Notes: a model not told the origin generated them from the sequence alone. 64,000 bases of DNA from Candidatus Nanosyncoccus nanoralicus (GCF_004138405.1 NZ_PRLL01000001.1:1-64000); one strand, 5' to 3'; shown: positions 52,645 through 61,715, counted from the first letter of the stretch. Program-made: numbers and translations.

Positions 52645-52691
52645 ACCTCAGCGTCCCAAACGCCGCGCGCTACCAACTGTGCCACGCCCCG
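52616..52691 (-). tRNA. tRNA-Pro (TGG)
   Basis: 76 nt with encoded CCA. Acceptor CGGGGCG pairs with CGCCCCG. Anticodon loop TTTGGGA between CGGCG and CGCTG (one G-U pair), T arm GCAAG-TTCGAGT-CTTGT. Its 3' side forms the boundary of the tandem duplication. Confidence 0.93.
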
Positions 52692-52831
52692 CTACTGTTA
52701 AATTTACCACACTCCCCCTAAAAATGCAATGTTATGTTAATATATTATTATCTGTTCTTCTTAGTTTAATGGCTTATACCACAGACTGAGTTAAGATAAA
52801 GTAATCTATTTCGAGAAAATTAAGGAGATTA

Positions 52832-54763
52832 ATGAACGCACAAAATTCATCTGGCAACAAACCAAAGGTCAACCTCACCAAGAAAAATAAATCTAACACC
52901 TTTAGATCGGTTATTTTTACGCTACTTTCGATTATTTTTATCGCCTACTGTATTAACTTATATGGCAACCATAGCATTAAGATGAAGGAGGTTCCTCTCT
53001 CTGATGTTATCTCTCGCGCTAATGATGAGCATGGCAACATCAAACGCATTACCGTATCCGGCAATGAACTGGAGATTACCCTTAAGGACAAAGATATCCC
53101 TACAGAAACCTCTCGCAAGGATCCTTCGGGAACGCTTTATGACCAGGGTTTGATTAATCGCTGTGCCGATAAAGCTGGTGATGATCTAAAAAAATGCCAG
53201 GAGAAATATCCAGCCATTAATTATGTCGACCCTATTAATTACACGGAAATTTTCATCAACATCCTCACTATCGCCGTGCCAATTATTATTGCCGTCATTT
53301 TCTTCGGTCGTCTTCTTGGGCAAGCTCAAAGTATTAATAAGGAGAATATGGGCTTTGGCAAGGCTCGCGCCAAGCTCTATGGCCCGGATAAGAAGCGTGT
53401 TCTCTTTACCGATGTTGCTGGTAATGAAGCTGCCAAACAGGACCTCTCTGAAGTAGTTGATTTTCTCAAAAATCCTAAAAAATATGAAAAACTCGGTGCT
53501 AAAATCCCTCGTGGCGTGCTTCTTGCAGGCGATCCAGGAACCGGTAAGACCTTAATGGCGCGCGCCGTTGCTGGAGAGGCCAACGTTCCTTTCTTTAGTA
53601 TTTCTGGTTCTGAATTTGCCGAAATGTTTGTTGGTGTCGGTGCTTCTCGCGTTCGTGACCTCTTTAGTAAGGCCAAGAAAAACGCCCCAAGTATCATCTT
53701 TATTGACGAAATCGATGCTGTCGCTCACAAGCGTGATGCTCGTGGTGGGGCCGGTCGCGAAGACGAACAAACTCTAAACCAGATCCTCGTTGAGATGGAT
53801 GGTTTTGATAATGAATCAGGGGTCATCGTCATTGCCGCTACTAACCGTGTTGATATGCTCGACAAAGCTTTGCTTCGTCCAGGCCGTTTTGATCGCCATG
53901 TTGATGTTACCCTTCCTGAACGTAAAGACCGTTTAGCTATTTTAGAGGTTCACTTTAAAAATAAGCCAACCGCAAAATCTGTCAATTTAGAAGCCCTCGC
54001 TGCTAAAACTGCAGGATCCTCTGGTGCTGATCTCGCAAACATTGCCAATGAGGCTGCCATCACTGCCGCACGCCTCGGTCACAAAGAGATTACTGGCGCC
54101 GATCTTACAGAGGCCTTTGAGCGTGTCGCCATTGGTCCAGAGCGCAAGTCGAAAGTTATGAACGAAAAAGAACGTAAAATTACCGCCTATCATGAGGCTG
54201 GTCACGCTGTGGTTGGTCACGTTCTCCCAGATTCCGATCCAGTCCATAAAATTACCATTATCCCTCGCGGTCATACCGGTGGTGTGACTTGGTTCCTTCC
54301 TCCTGAAGATCGTAGCTATAAGAATATTTATGAATTAAAAGATACTCTTGCTCGTGCTATGGGTGGACGTATCGCTGAAAAAATTATCTTTGGTGAAGAT
54401 AGTGTTACTACTGGCGCCTCTTCCGATCTCCAGCACGTTGCTGAACTTAGCAAGGAAATGATTATCCGCGAAGGCATGGGTAATAAAACCCGTAATCTCG
54501 TTTATCCATCCGAAGCTACTGGTTATTACACTATCAGCACTGGCAAGCCATATTCTGAAAAGACTACCGAACTGATTGACGAGGAAATTGCCCAATTTGC
54601 TAATGAGGCAGCAAAGCGTGCAGAGGCCGTCCTAAAAGCCAACCATAAGGTCTTGGATCGTGTCGCCGAGGCTCTTCTTGAAAAAGAAACCCTTGAAGAA
54701 GAAGATCTTAAAAATATCTTTGAAGGCTCTACGCTTCCAGATTCCGCTAAACTCCACGACTAA
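52832..54763 (+). CDS. ftsH: ATP-dependent zinc metalloprotease FtsH
   Basis: 643 aa. Helices at about 25-45 and 140-159 flank a short outside domain with two Cys. AAA domain: Walker A GDPGTGKT at 233-240, Walker [12 protein letters not shown], and the [13 protein letters not shown] pore loop. Zinc site HEAGH at 454-458. It degrades membrane and short-lived cytoplasmic proteins as a hexamer at the inner face. SD AAGGAG. It is a single-gene unit ended by a perfect palindromic terminator. Confidence 0.97.
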   Translation: MNAQNSSGNKPKVNLTKKNKSNTFRSVIFTLLSIIFIAYCINLYGNHSIKMKEVPLSDVISRANDEHGNIKRITVSGNELEITLKDKDIPTETSRKDPSGTLYDQGLINRCADKAGDDLKKCQEKYPAINYVDPINYTEIFINILTIAVPIIIAVIFFGRLLGQAQSINKENMGFGKARAKLYGPDKKRVLFTDVAGNEAAKQDLSEVVDFLKNPKKYEKLGAKIPRGVLLAGDPGTGKTLMARAVAGEANVPFFSISGSEFAEMFVGVGASRVRDLFSKAKKNAPSIIFIDEIDAVAHKRDARGGAGREDEQTLNQILVEMDGFDNESGVIVIAATNRVDMLDKALLRPGRFDRHVDVTLPERKDRLAILEVHFKNKPTAKSVNLEALAAKTAGSSGADLANIANEAAITAARLGHKEITGADLTEAFERVAIGPERKSKVMNEKERKITAYHEAGHAVVGHVLPDSDPVHKITIIPRGHTGGVTWFLPPEDRSYKNIYELKDTLARAMGGRIAEKIIFGEDSVTTGASSDLQHVAELSKEMIIREGMGNKTRNLVYPSEATGYYTISTGKPYSEKTTELIDEEIAQFANEAAKRAEAVLKANHKVLDRVAEALLEKETLEEEDLKNIFEGSTLPDSAKLHD

Positions 54764-54793
54764 TCCGTATCTTTGACGGGGAATTGAACAAAT

Positions 54794-54821
54794 AAAAAAT
54801 ACCTGAATTCAGGTATTTTTT
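54794..54821. terminator. Bidirectional palindromic terminator
   Basis: AAAAAATACCTG/AATT/CAGGTATTTTTT between the convergent ftsH and HD-domain genes. Shares the ATACC/GGTAT core. Confidence 0.9.
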
Positions 54822-54835
54822 AATCCATCGATTAT

Positions 54836-55333
54836 TTATAAAATAAAGCGACTATTTTTTAGCAGAGAAACGGCCAGACGTATCTTAATATTCGAAATGA
54901 CTTCACTCGCCGCACAAATCTTGTCGGCCATCGTCACAATCCAACTTTCTTTATATTTTGGCATCACAATACTAAGAGGGAACATATGCGCCTGAATAAT
55001 ATTTTTCTCAATGGCATTCAATTTAAATTCCTTCTTAGCGTTATCAAAAGCAATCAGTGGATGTAAATAAGCATGTGCCTTAGGCATAGCCGTTTTGTCA
55101 TGCCAGTCGTACAAGAAAAAATCATGTAGGAGCGCGCCTCGGACTAATGAGACCTTATCCACCTTCACTCGAAAAATCGCAGCAAGAGTTAAACTCATTG
55201 TTGCCACACTAATCGAATGATCATAAGTAGAAACATTGGCATGCTGAATAAAACGTTTTTCACGTTTCATGTTCTCAGAATCTAAAATCTCCTTACCTAG
55301 CTTATGCACCAGGATAAGATTATTCGTTTTCAC
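54836..55333 (-). CDS. HD-domain phosphohydrolase
   Basis: 165 aa. YDHSISVA and ALLHDFFLYDWHD provide the His and His-Asp metal ligands of the HD fold, with a later ADKICAASE helix matching HD-hydrolase relatives. The substrate is probably a nucleotide or phosphate ester; none is identifiable. Start GTG at 55333 with TGT-TATAAT (55345-55340) ending six bases before it and no SD: a leaderless GTG start. Confidence 0.82.
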   Translation of the reverse strand: MKTNNLILVHKLGKEILDSENMKREKRFIQHANVSTYDHSISVATMSLTLAAIFRVKVDKVSLVRGALLHDFFLYDWHDKTAMPKAHAYLHPLIAFDNAKKEFKLNAIEKNIIQAHMFPLSIVMPKYKESWIVTMADKICAASEVISNIKIRLAVSLLKNSRFIL

Positions 55334-55417
55334 CTTTATATTATAACATGAAAATGCTTAAAAATCTCAAAAACTCCATGCGTCTGCCCCCTCAACATCA
55401 TGTATAATAAATATAAG

Positions 55418-57058
55418 ATGAAGAAGTTTCAGTTTCGCTCCGTAGTTGCCATGGCAAATAGTAAACTTAGTGTGAAATATGCTGCTATTTTACTCAGTTT
55501 TAGTACTCTAATTTCTGCTCTTCTGGGCATCTTCCGGGATCGTCTCTTAAATTCTTACTATCTTGATACCTACCCCACGGGTATTGATGCCTATACTGCT
55601 GCCTTTACCATCCCTGATTTTATGTTTTTTGTACTCACTTCTGGCGCTCTTGCAGTTAGTTTTATCCCTGTTTTTAATCAACGTCTAGTCTCTGGCAATA
55701 AAAAATCCGCCTGGGAGCTCAGCTCTTCCATCCTTAACCTCATGGCCATCGTTACCCTGATTTCTAGTATTTTGATTATGGTTTTTGCAGATCCTCTGGT
55801 TCGTTTTATCGTCGGTCCAGGCCTCGATGAATCTGGTACTACGCTTGCCATTAACATGATGCGCGTCATTGCCATCAATCCCTTCCTTTTTAGTATTGCT
55901 ACAGTCTTAAATTCCATCCAGCAGGCCGTCGGTCGCTTTGTCTTCTTTTCTCTCGCCCCCGCTCTCTATAATGTCGGTATCCTTATCGGCATCACGGTCT
56001 TCACTAACGGCATTAATCTCTTCGGCTTGCAGCTCTTCGAAGGTGGCATTATGGGGGTTGCTATTGGTGTCGTTTTTGGCGCCATTCTCCAGATCTTCAT
56101 CAGCCTCATTGGTCTTTTTGGTCTTGGTTTCGATTACCAGTTTAAAATCTATTGGAAAAATCTTGGTTTTAAAACCGTTCTGAAGCTCTTGCCAGCTAGA
56201 TCTCTCGATCAGGGAATTGATTACGTTTATTCCATCCTTGCCACCAATCTTTCATCTCGTATGGGTAAAGGCGCCCTTCGTTCTTTTCAGCAGGCAAATA
56301 GTCTCCACCAGATGCCAGTCAATCTTATCGGTGTCGCTATTTCGACCGCCTTCTTTCCAAAGTTAACCGAAGAAACTAATAACGAAGATACTACAAAGTT
56401 TGATGATGTCTTCCGTCGCGCTCTTCGTATGATTATCTGGATTTCTCTTCCAGTCTCTGTCATTGCCTATTTTGCCCGTGGCTATGTTGTTAGTTTCGTA
56501 AAAAATGGTGGTCAGCCCATCATCGCCAGCGTCCTAGGCTCACTTGTTCTTGCCATCTTTGCTCAATCCATCTTTCATATTGCCTCTCGTGGCTTTTACG
56601 CCAGGCAGGACACCAAGACTCCATTCGTTGTTAGTATTATTGCCGTCGGCTTTACCATGATCCTGTCAATTATCTTTAGTGTCATCGGTCTTGGCCCTGA
56701 TGGCTTAGGTTGGGCTCAATCTATTGGTGCCGTTCTTGAAATTCTCATCCTTCTTTTTCTACTCCAGAAAAAATCTCGTCAAAACCTACTTAATAAAGAC
56801 TTCTGGACTGCTTTTATTCGTATGCTTATTGCTACCATCGTCACCAGTATTTCTGCCTATATACTTACCAAACTCCTGCCACTTCGTGCCACCGATAATT
56901 CGGTCTTTGTCACTATTCCAAAATTCTTCGTTATTTCACTCGCCTCACTTGGAATCTATGGTGCAGCCAGTTTTCTCCTAGACCTCGAAGAAGTTCAACC
57001 ATTCTTTGAAAAGCTCAATAAGATCCTCTTTCGAAATCTCCGTCCAAAAGACAAATAA
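55418..57058 (+). CDS. murJ: Lipid II flippase MurJ (MviN family)
   Basis: 546 aa from ATG 55418, with about fourteen helices. LGIFRDRLLNSYY, FTIPDFMFFVLTSGALAVSFIPVF and GVAISTAFFPKLTEE (MOP-family motif) are typical MurJ segments. It flips lipid-linked peptidoglycan precursor outward, following MurC-type chemistry. A start at 55400 would place the -10 TATAAT (55403-55408) inside the coding sequence, so 55418 (gap 9) is preferred. No SD. Confidence 0.92.
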   Translation: MKKFQFRSVVAMANSKLSVKYAAILLSFSTLISALLGIFRDRLLNSYYLDTYPTGIDAYTAAFTIPDFMFFVLTSGALAVSFIPVFNQRLVSGNKKSAWELSSSILNLMAIVTLISSILIMVFADPLVRFIVGPGLDESGTTLAINMMRVIAINPFLFSIATVLNSIQQAVGRFVFFSLAPALYNVGILIGITVFTNGINLFGLQLFEGGIMGVAIGVVFGAILQIFISLIGLFGLGFDYQFKIYWKNLGFKTVLKLLPARSLDQGIDYVYSILATNLSSRMGKGALRSFQQANSLHQMPVNLIGVAISTAFFPKLTEETNNEDTTKFDDVFRRALRMIIWISLPVSVIAYFARGYVVSFVKNGGQPIIASVLGSLVLAIFAQSIFHIASRGFYARQDTKTPFVVSIIAVGFTMILSIIFSVIGLGPDGLGWAQSIGAVLEILILLFLLQKKSRQNLLNKDFWTAFIRMLIATIVTSISAYILTKLLPLRATDNSVFVTIPKFFVISLASLGIYGAASFLLDLEEVQPFFEKLNKILFRNLRPKDK

Positions 57059-57087
57059 GCCTCAACTCTCATGTTATAATCATTACC

Positions 57088-57855
57088 ATGACAGAGCAAA
57101 ACAAGAAAGTCGTTTCCGACTATAACGGCTATGATTATAAAAAAATCTTCTGGGAAGATGCCGATCGTAAATATGAAGATATGGCAGATCGTCTCGCAAT
57201 TAGGCGCCTTCTTCCTCGCAAGATGGATACTTTTGTAGATATTGCTGGTGGCTATGGTCGCCTCGCCAAAGAATATCTTGATCGCGCTAAGACTGCCACT
57301 CTTTTTGACTATTCTCAAACTGAGTTAGATCAAGCCAAAGAAGAATTTGGTGACCGTATTAATACCGTCCAGGGTGACATCTATCACACTCCATTCAAGG
57401 ATAATCAATTCTCTTGTCTCCTCATGGTCCGGGCCACTCATCACTTCGAAGACCTCCCTGCTGTTATTAAAGAACTAAATCGCATTCTTGAACCAGGTGG
57501 AGTTGCTGTAATTGAAGTTGCTAATAAGCGCACTCTTCCAAAGATGTTCCGTTACTGGTTTAAGAAATCTAAAGTCAACCCATTCGACAAAAAACCTTCC
57601 AATCTTAAGAATATTGATAAGGATGGTTTTTATAATTATCATCCAGCCTATGTTGAGGATCTCTTTAGAAAATCTGGCTTTGAGATTGCTGACATCCTCT
57701 CTGTTTCCAATTTCAGAAGCCAAACTATGAAGAAGGTTTTCAAGACTAAAACTCTTGTCAGTCTGGAAAAGAAATTCCAGAAACCTCTTGCCAGTATGCG
57801 TTTTGCTCCAAGTATTTACTATAAATTAGTTAAAAAATCTACCGATAATCAATAA
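57088..57855 (+). CDS. Class I SAM-dependent methyltransferase
   Basis: 255 aa. FVDIAGGYGRLAKEYLDRAKTATLFDYS gives motif I and the acidic ribose-binding residue. GDIYHTPFKDNQFSCLLMVRATHHFED gives motifs II/III, and LNRILEPGGVAVIEVANK is the UbiE/Methyltransf_11-type segment. The substrate is unknown. Leaderless: TGT-TATAAT (57075-57080) ends seven bases before the ATG. Confidence 0.85.
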   Translation: MTEQNKKVVSDYNGYDYKKIFWEDADRKYEDMADRLAIRRLLPRKMDTFVDIAGGYGRLAKEYLDRAKTATLFDYSQTELDQAKEEFGDRINTVQGDIYHTPFKDNQFSCLLMVRATHHFEDLPAVIKELNRILEPGGVAVIEVANKRTLPKMFRYWFKKSKVNPFDKKPSNLKNIDKDGFYNYHPAYVEDLFRKSGFEIADILSVSNFRSQTMKKVFKTKTLVSLEKKFQKPLASMRFAPSIYYKLVKKSTDNQ

Positions 57856-57863
57856 TAATATGC

Positions 57864-57887
57864 TACCGCTCGCGCAAATGAGCGGTA
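57864..57887. terminator. Hairpin, possible weak terminator
   Basis: TACCGCTC/GAGCGGTA stem with an 8-nt loop and no T run after it. It lies between the methyltransferase stop and the next -10 box. Confidence 0.4.
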
Positions 57888-57906
57888 TCTAAATTAAAAT
57901 ATAACT

Positions 57907-58857
57907 ATGAAATTATTTCGCCTCAGTACCTATCGTCTTTTTCGTCCGTCTATTTTTGGTTATCATAAAAAAATGTCAGATCCATTCAAGGTTATGGTTA
58001 TGTCTGACCTACATTTTAGTTATCAAGTGACGGATCAAAAACTGAATGCCATCGTGAGGCAAGTCAAAAATCTTGCACCGAAGTATATCCTCATGCCAGG
58101 CGATCTTGTTGATACTTTGGATATGGTTGATGCTGACTCTGAGCTGAATCGTTTTCTAAATTTCCTAAAGTCCTTAGGCGAGCTTGCTACGGTCATTATT
58201 AGCGTGGGGAATCACGACATGTATCGCAAGCCGAAAGGTGGCCGCCATGGTTGGCAATATGGTGAAACTAATCAATTATTTTATCAGATTCGCCAGCTTG
58301 AAAATGTGCATCTTTTAGATAATCAAGTTTACGAGGACCAGTATATCTACTGTTTAGGTTACACTCAGTCTCCGGCTTATTACGAAGCAAAAAAGAGTGT
58401 CACTGAGAATCTTCCACGGATGTTAAAGGAACTTCAATCCCTACCGGAGAATTATTTGTATCATCTCCCAGCCAAGAAAATTAAATTTGCGCTCATTCAT
58501 TCTCCAGTTTTTCTCAACGATTCTGAGGTCAAATACCAACTTCGTGAGTTTGACTATTTTATCTCCGGCCACATGCATAATGGGGTAGTACCACCGGTTT
58601 TCGATGAATTAATTAATAACTCTCGTGGTCTTATCTCGCCCACCAAAAAGTTCGCATCCGATAATTCTCGCAATACGCTAAGGACTTACGCCGATAAGTT
58701 GCTTGTTGTCGGCGCACTGACTACTTTTCACGAATCCATTAAGCCTTTTAATAAGATGAATGCCTTTTTCCCATCCTATATGGCACTTATGGAATTTACC
58801 GCCAAGAAAACTTACGCCAGAAAACCTTATATCAGGCATACTTATAGAAATTGGTAA
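57907..58857 (+). CDS. Metallophosphoesterase
   Basis: 316 aa. The calcineurin-like motifs appear in order: MSDLHFS, MPGDLVD, SVGNHDMY, IHSPVF and SGHMHNG, giving a two-metal site. Related YkuE/YaeI-type enzymes act on lipid or nucleotide phosphates; the substrate here is not known. No membrane helix is seen. TAAAAT (57895-57900) ends six bases before ATG (leaderless). It is followed by a kinase-like gene four bases later, making a phosphatase/kinase pair. Confidence 0.87.
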   Translation: MKLFRLSTYRLFRPSIFGYHKKMSDPFKVMVMSDLHFSYQVTDQKLNAIVRQVKNLAPKYILMPGDLVDTLDMVDADSELNRFLNFLKSLGELATVIISVGNHDMYRKPKGGRHGWQYGETNQLFYQIRQLENVHLLDNQVYEDQYIYCLGYTQSPAYYEAKKSVTENLPRMLKELQSLPENYLYHLPAKKIKFALIHSPVFLNDSEVKYQLREFDYFISGHMHNGVVPPVFDELINNSRGLISPTKKFASDNSRNTLRTYADKLLVVGALTTFHESIKPFNKMNAFFPSYMALMEFTAKKTYARKPYIRHTYRNW

Positions 58858-58861
58858 TCAT

Positions 58862-59692
58862 ATGAAAAATCAATTTTTATCTTCCGAGATCCTTACGGAC
58901 ATTGAGCAAAAACTAAAAATTAAGGTTGGTGAGCGGGATCTCTGCTATTTTACTAGTGGTAAAAGTGAAGCAACTGTCTTTTCTATCCGAGAACAGTTTT
59001 TAATTAAAATTTGTTCGAGACCAGAACTTCTAGTCTATCAAACTTTTTTACCTAAGAATAAGACTTCCTATTTCCAAAAAATCAAATATATTAATTTTGA
59101 TCTAGGGTATATATGTTTAACTTTTACAAAAGGGCATCAGTACCAAGACGATTTGAGTGTAGAATATTTATTATCAACAGTTTTTAACATAACTTCCAAT
59201 TATCAACTAATTGATTATCAAGGATTTGGTTATCTCTTTGAAGATCACAAAACTTGGAGTGAGTTTTTAGAAGATGAAGTTTCTTATTCTACTTCGATAT
59301 TAGGAGATGACATTTTTGATATAGCTAAAGTTCAGGAAGCCTTATCTCTTATTTCAAAATACCAAGTCGGTCAATTTTTACTACACGGCGATTTAGGTGT
59401 TCATAATTTTATAGTTAACCGTTCAAAGCTATATGTCATTGATCCAATGGGTCTAGTTGGTGATCCAGTGTATGATTTTTATTATGCTCTCTTCTCCGAT
59501 CACCAAATTTTTTTATCATTGCCTCTGGATCTAATTTTGAATTACTTTGATCGAGACATTAATTATAAAAAAATGATGATAATTATTGTTTTTTATATCA
59601 GACTTTGTCGTGCCTTTAAATATGATCGCGAAAACTATCGATACTATCTCGACTATTATTGCCAATATTTGAATAAACTATCTTTATCCTAA
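58862..59692 (+). CDS. Small-molecule-kinase-like phosphotransferase (APH/fructosamine-kinase type)
   Basis: 276 aa from ATG 58862, four bases after the preceding stop. A longer in-frame opening runs back into that gene and is rejected. LLHGDLGVHNFIV is the catalytic loop (HGDxxxxN) and VIDPMGLVGDPVYDFYYAL the metal-binding segment of aminoglycoside phosphotransferase/fructosamine-kinase relatives. ATP-dependent phosphorylation of a sugar, amino sugar or choline-like compound is expected. The N-terminal ATP-loop lysine is probably in FLIKICS. Antibiotic resistance is not implied. Confidence 0.78.
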   Translation: MKNQFLSSEILTDIEQKLKIKVGERDLCYFTSGKSEATVFSIREQFLIKICSRPELLVYQTFLPKNKTSYFQKIKYINFDLGYICLTFTKGHQYQDDLSVEYLLSTVFNITSNYQLIDYQGFGYLFEDHKTWSEFLEDEVSYSTSILGDDIFDIAKVQEALSLISKYQVGQFLLHGDLGVHNFIVNRSKLYVIDPMGLVGDPVYDFYYALFSDHQIFLSLPLDLILNYFDRDINYKKMMIIIVFYIRLCRAFKYDRENYRYYLDYYCQYLNKLSLS

Positions 59693-59706
59693 ATATTAAA
59701 ACAACC

Positions 59707-59742
59707 AAAAAAGATGACTAATTCAATCATCTTTTTCTTTAT
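59707..59742. terminator. Terminator
   Basis: AAAAGATGA...TCATCTTTTT stem followed by CTTTATTT, A-rich on the other side, so it may also serve the minus-strand tRNA-Arg. Confidence 0.75.
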
Positions 59743-59760
59743 TTAAACAAAACAATAATT

Positions 59761-59837
59761 TGGTAGCGCCAGTAGGGTTCGAACCTACGACCTTGAGCTT
59801 AGAAGTCTCCTGCTCTATCCAGCTGAGCTATGGCGCC
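59761..59837 (-). tRNA. tRNA-Arg (TCT)
   Basis: 77 nt with encoded CCA. Acceptor GGCGCCA/TGGCGCT (one G-U or mismatch at the end), anticodon loop CTTCTAA, T arm GTAGG-TTCGAAC-CCTAC. The anticodon stem is weak: GGAGA opposite GCTCA pairs only at its three central positions. Confidence 0.88.
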
Positions 59838-59877
59838 AAGTACCTCTTTAACTATATCACAAAACACGGCTTTTGAG

Positions 59878-60597
59878 CTAAAATACTAGTTCTTTCCACT
59901 CCGTAATGCTAAAGTCTGCAAGATTTCTGATTTTGTCAAGATCTCGTGTATTATGCGCATCTTCAATCGCAATCACTATCGTTCCAGCCGTCTTGGCAGC
60001 TGTAACTCCTAGTAGACTATCTTCAAATACCAACACTTTTTCAGGGGGAACTGCATAAAAATTGATTAATTGTTGGTAGACTTCTGGATCTGGTTTCGGC
60101 ATTTTTACATCATCCAAGGTCACAATTCGATCAAAATATTCATTTAAATTAATTTCTCTGCCAATTAATGAATCATTAGATGAAAAGAAGTTGATTTCTC
60201 GCCGTTCCGAGCTAGTGGCCATCCCTATCTTGCAGTTATATTTTTCCTTCAGCTTTTTTATCACCTGAACCACTCCCGGTTTTGGCTTAACTTTACTTCG
60301 AATACTTGGAAAAATTTCAGACACTTTCGCATAAATCTCTGATAATGGTCTCTTTCCATCACCGTATTTTCTGTCTAATGCTAAATAGTATTCGTCGTCT
60401 GAGTCACTGCGAGATTTATTTTTAATTTTGTCCCTAAACTCAATAATTTCATCTATCTCCTCCCAAACTCCATACAGGTCTTTGATTAGCTGTTGATCAA
60501 GTTCTCTATATGACCTCAGAGAGTCAGCTATCGTTCCGTCAAAATCAAAAATAATCAGGTCAAAATTTGTTAAAAGAGGCTGATTTTTTGCTCTCAT
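59878..60597 (-). CDS. HAD-family phosphatase (beta-phosphoglucomutase-like)
   Basis: 239 aa from ATG 60597. DLIIFDFDGTIADSL is motif I, GMATSSERREI motif II, MPKPDPEVY motif III and VFEDSLLGVTAAKTAG motif IV. A helical cap (about 30-95) suits hydrolases of small sugar phosphates. A start 14 codons upstream is rejected: it lies inside a terminator stem, and TGT-TATGAT (60609-60604) ends six bases before 60597. The substrate is unknown. Confidence 0.85.
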   Translation of the reverse strand: MRAKNQPLLTNFDLIIFDFDGTIADSLRSYRELDQQLIKDLYGVWEEIDEIIEFRDKIKNKSRSDSDDEYYLALDRKYGDGKRPLSEIYAKVSEIFPSIRSKVKPKPGVVQVIKKLKEKYNCKIGMATSSERREINFFSSNDSLIGREINLNEYFDRIVTLDDVKMPKPDPEVYQQLINFYAVPPEKVLVFEDSLLGVTAAKTAGTIVIAIEDAHNTRDLDKIRNLADFSITEWKELVF

Positions 60598-60624
60598 ATG
60601 TATATCATAACATAATAAAAAAAG

Positions 60625-60641
60625 AGCCATTTGGCTCAATA
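60625..60641 (-). terminator. Terminator of tRNA-Glu
   Basis: On the minus strand GAGCC-AAAT-GGCTC is followed by T7 directly downstream of the tRNA. Confidence 0.75.
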
Positions 60642-60645
60642 AAAA

Positions 60646-60720
60646 TGGTGATCTCTGCGGGAGTCGAACCCGCGTTGACGGGATGAAAACCCGTTGTACT
60701 AACCGTTATACTAAGAGACC
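60646..60720 (-). tRNA. tRNA-Glu (TTC)
   Basis: 75 nt with encoded CCA. Acceptor GGTCTCT/AGAGATC (one G-U), anticodon loop TTTTCAT in stem ACGGG/CCCGT, T arm GCGGG-TTCGACT-CCCGC. Confidence 0.93.
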
Positions 60721-60794
60721 ATACAAAACTGTACTGCTATTATTTTAACAGAAAATATTTATTTTTCAATAACCCTTTTAAGGATTTTTAAAAA

Positions 60795-61241
60795 TTAATT
60801 CTCCTTACAGCTTAGAGCAAAAGTGATCTCATAATCTTTTGCCGAGAAAGGAGCTTTTGGCTTAATTAATGCGTATGAACCATTAGTATCGCAAGCAAAC
60901 TTATCGTGTGAAAAGTATTTCAATATGTCTTTGTTATTTTTTTCGCTATAATCGAGTAATTTTCGTAGCTTCACTGGTGAAAATCCCATCTGCGTATATT
61001 TCTCAAAATACTGCCCAAGATTTTCTTCCTGTCCCACCGATACGTGATCACGCGTAAAACGTTGGTAAAAATCATTTTCGTAATAATCGCGAGCCAGCTC
61101 TTCCATCTTTTGATGCGCCAGTTTAGTACTTGTCAAATTATTTTTCACAAAAATTGCCGCAATTACGACACCCAAACAAGTTAAGACTATCATTAAGCTT
61201 AGTATACGCATCAACTTCAAGCTTCGATTACTACATCTCAT
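60795..61241 (-). CDS. Small membrane-anchored hypothetical protein
   Basis: 148 aa. One N-terminal helix (about 12-32) after a short basic end, then a charged helical domain and a C-terminal strand region. Two Cys in the outside part (FACDTNG and FALSCKEN) could form a disulfide. No family recognised. Leaderless: TGG-TATAAT (61253-61248) ends six bases before the ATG. Confidence 0.65.
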   Translation of the reverse strand: MRCSNRSLKLMRILSLMIVLTCLGVVIAAIFVKNNLTSTKLAHQKMEELARDYYENDFYQRFTRDHVSVGQEENLGQYFEKYTQMGFSPVKLRKLLDYSEKNNKDILKYFSHDKFACDTNGSYALIKPKAPFSAKDYEITFALSCKEN

Positions 61242-61286
61242 ACCTGAATTATACCATAAGTATTTTATATTTTAATTCAACCGTTA

Positions 61287-61292
61287 TATAAT
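61287..61292 (+). promoter_or_regulatory. tsaE leaderless -10 box
   Basis: TATAAT ends six bases before ATG 61299. It is divergent from the promoter of the gene at 61241. Confidence 0.6.
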
Positions 61293-61298
61293 AAATTT

Positions 61299-61715
61299 AT
61301 GCAGAAATTTGCTAATGAACAGCAGATGATTGACTTCGGTCAAAACCTCGCCAAGACACTTGAAGCTCCCGCCGTGATTGAACTCATCGGTGACGTTGGG
61401 GCTGGTAAAACCACGATTACTAAGGGGATCGCTCACGGCCTTGGTATTGAGGACGAAATCACCTCTCCTACTTTCACTCTTTCAAAACGCTATTCTTTTC
61501 AAAAAGCTGGTAAAGAGTGTTTTCTTGTTCATTATGACTTCTATCGCCTAAACGACCCCGGCATCATGTCCGAAGATCTCTTGGAAAATATTCAAGACGA
61601 AAACACGATTACTATTATTGAATGGGGGGATTCCGTTAGTAATCTTCTCCCCGAAAATCATTTGCGTTTTTATATCTCAATTAATGATGACGGTTCAAGG
61701 AGCATTAGCGAATGA
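61299..61715 (+). CDS. tsaE: tRNA threonylcarbamoyladenosine biosynthesis ATPase TsaE
   Basis: 138 aa. ELIGDVGAGKTTITKGIAHGLG is the P-loop, SPTFTLSKRY the family segment, VHYDFYRLNDP and TIIEWGD the Walker B region. It helps TsaB/TsaD make t6A37 on ANN-decoding tRNAs. Overlaps the start of tsaB by 4 bp (ATGA). Fits the essential-gene core of reduced genomes. Confidence 0.95.
   Translation: MQKFANEQQMIDFGQNLAKTLEAPAVIELIGDVGAGKTTITKGIAHGLGIEDEITSPTFTLSKRYSFQKAGKECFLVHYDFYRLNDPGIMSEDLLENIQDENTITIIEWGDSVSNLLPENHLRFYISINDDGSRSISE

Noticed and set aside
58862-59692. Aminoglycoside resistance gene
   Set aside because: The HGDxxxxN loop is shared by many sugar and choline kinases, and the context with a metallophosphoesterase does not suggest resistance.
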